From the NCBI GenBank assembly GCA_028875125.1, contig JAPPGC010000066.1, positions 1 through 33,645 of the forward strand: a DNA stretch of 33,645 bases, in the 5' to 3' direction. Position numbers and translations under genes: made by a program. This document shows positions 33,644 to 33,645 of this stretch, in pieces; within the stretch, counting starts at the first letter, position 1; the number at the start of each line of letters is the position of its first letter. Under the pieces are notes generated by a model. The model had not been told where the DNA came from, made no database searches, and saw only the letters and a program-made list of their open reading frames with translations. This DNA is from Bacteroidota bacterium (lineage in GTDB: Bacteria; Bacteroidota; Rhodothermia; Rhodothermales; Bin80).

Positions 33644-33645
33644 TT

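Noticed and set aside
1..33645. Mobile element, prophage or composite transposon bounded by the terminal repeats
   Set aside because: No transposase, integrase or phage gene; the contents are housekeeping and envelope genes; assembly breakage at a dispersed repeat explains the ends more simply.
1..33645. CRISPR arrays, rRNA genes, riboswitches
   Set aside because: No regularly spaced repeats, rRNA signature or known riboswitch core was seen on either strand.

Overview
The window (33,645 bp, moderate GC) looks like a chromosomal segment of a marine-type Bacteroidota relative, most likely the Rhodothermia/Balneolia side of the phylum. This is inferred from family content: S46 dipeptidyl-peptidases, two DUF5686 outer-membrane proteins with carboxypeptidase-regulatory-like N-domains, a choice-of-anchor B protein, a GlgE-type glycogen pathway, and mostly weak or absent Shine-Dalgarno sequences. 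No phage, transposase, plasmid or CRISPR signal is visible. Both ends carry the same ~52-bp sequence in inverted orientation.

Layout. (1) 63-9588, minus strand: glgE and glgB (3-bp gap), followed by three exported beta-propeller proteins in a row: FG-GAP plus choice-of-anchor B, YVTN propeller with a heme-less cytochrome-like domain, and VCBS/FG-GAP lipoprotein. (2) 9685-13185: glgX diverges from glgE and runs 33 bp into the 3' end of convergent malQ, so four enzymes of alpha-glucan synthesis and breakdown cluster together. (3) 13240-14484: a GNAT acetyltransferase and a YaaW/UPF0174-like protein, then a gap with traces of a decayed gene. (4) 14865-16825, minus: a two-gene bacterial-PH-domain membrane operon, divergent from a YeeZ-like SDR (16841-17662). 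(5) 18015-18486: msrB and tRNA-Leu(UAG). (6) 18519-28640, plus: an inactive, shortened S46 homologue, an intact S46 lipoprotein peptidase, a patatin, two paralogous DUF5686 barrel proteins and an RluA-family pseudouridine synthase, mostly tightly spaced. (7) 28712-32652, minus: an McrBC-type modification-dependent restriction locus with two EVE/PUA-like domains. (8) 32956-33573: an AlkA-like DNA glycosylase.

Most unusual locus. The Mcr locus has two homopolymer anomalies. A nine-C run (coding strand) inside the McrB Walker A motif breaks the frame; seven C would give a perfect GPPGTGKT. An A6 run near the McrB C-terminus makes McrB read straight into McrC. A one-base backward slip there would instead end McrB on an acidic tail with a TGA four bases before the mcrC ATG. 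This may be phase variation, programmed or transcriptional slippage, decay, or sequence error. Every other recognised gene in the window is open along its length.

Functional picture (inference). The glg block makes and remodels maltose-1-phosphate-derived glucan. The plus-strand block looks like cell-envelope peptide and lipid handling. The right end is genome defence and repair.
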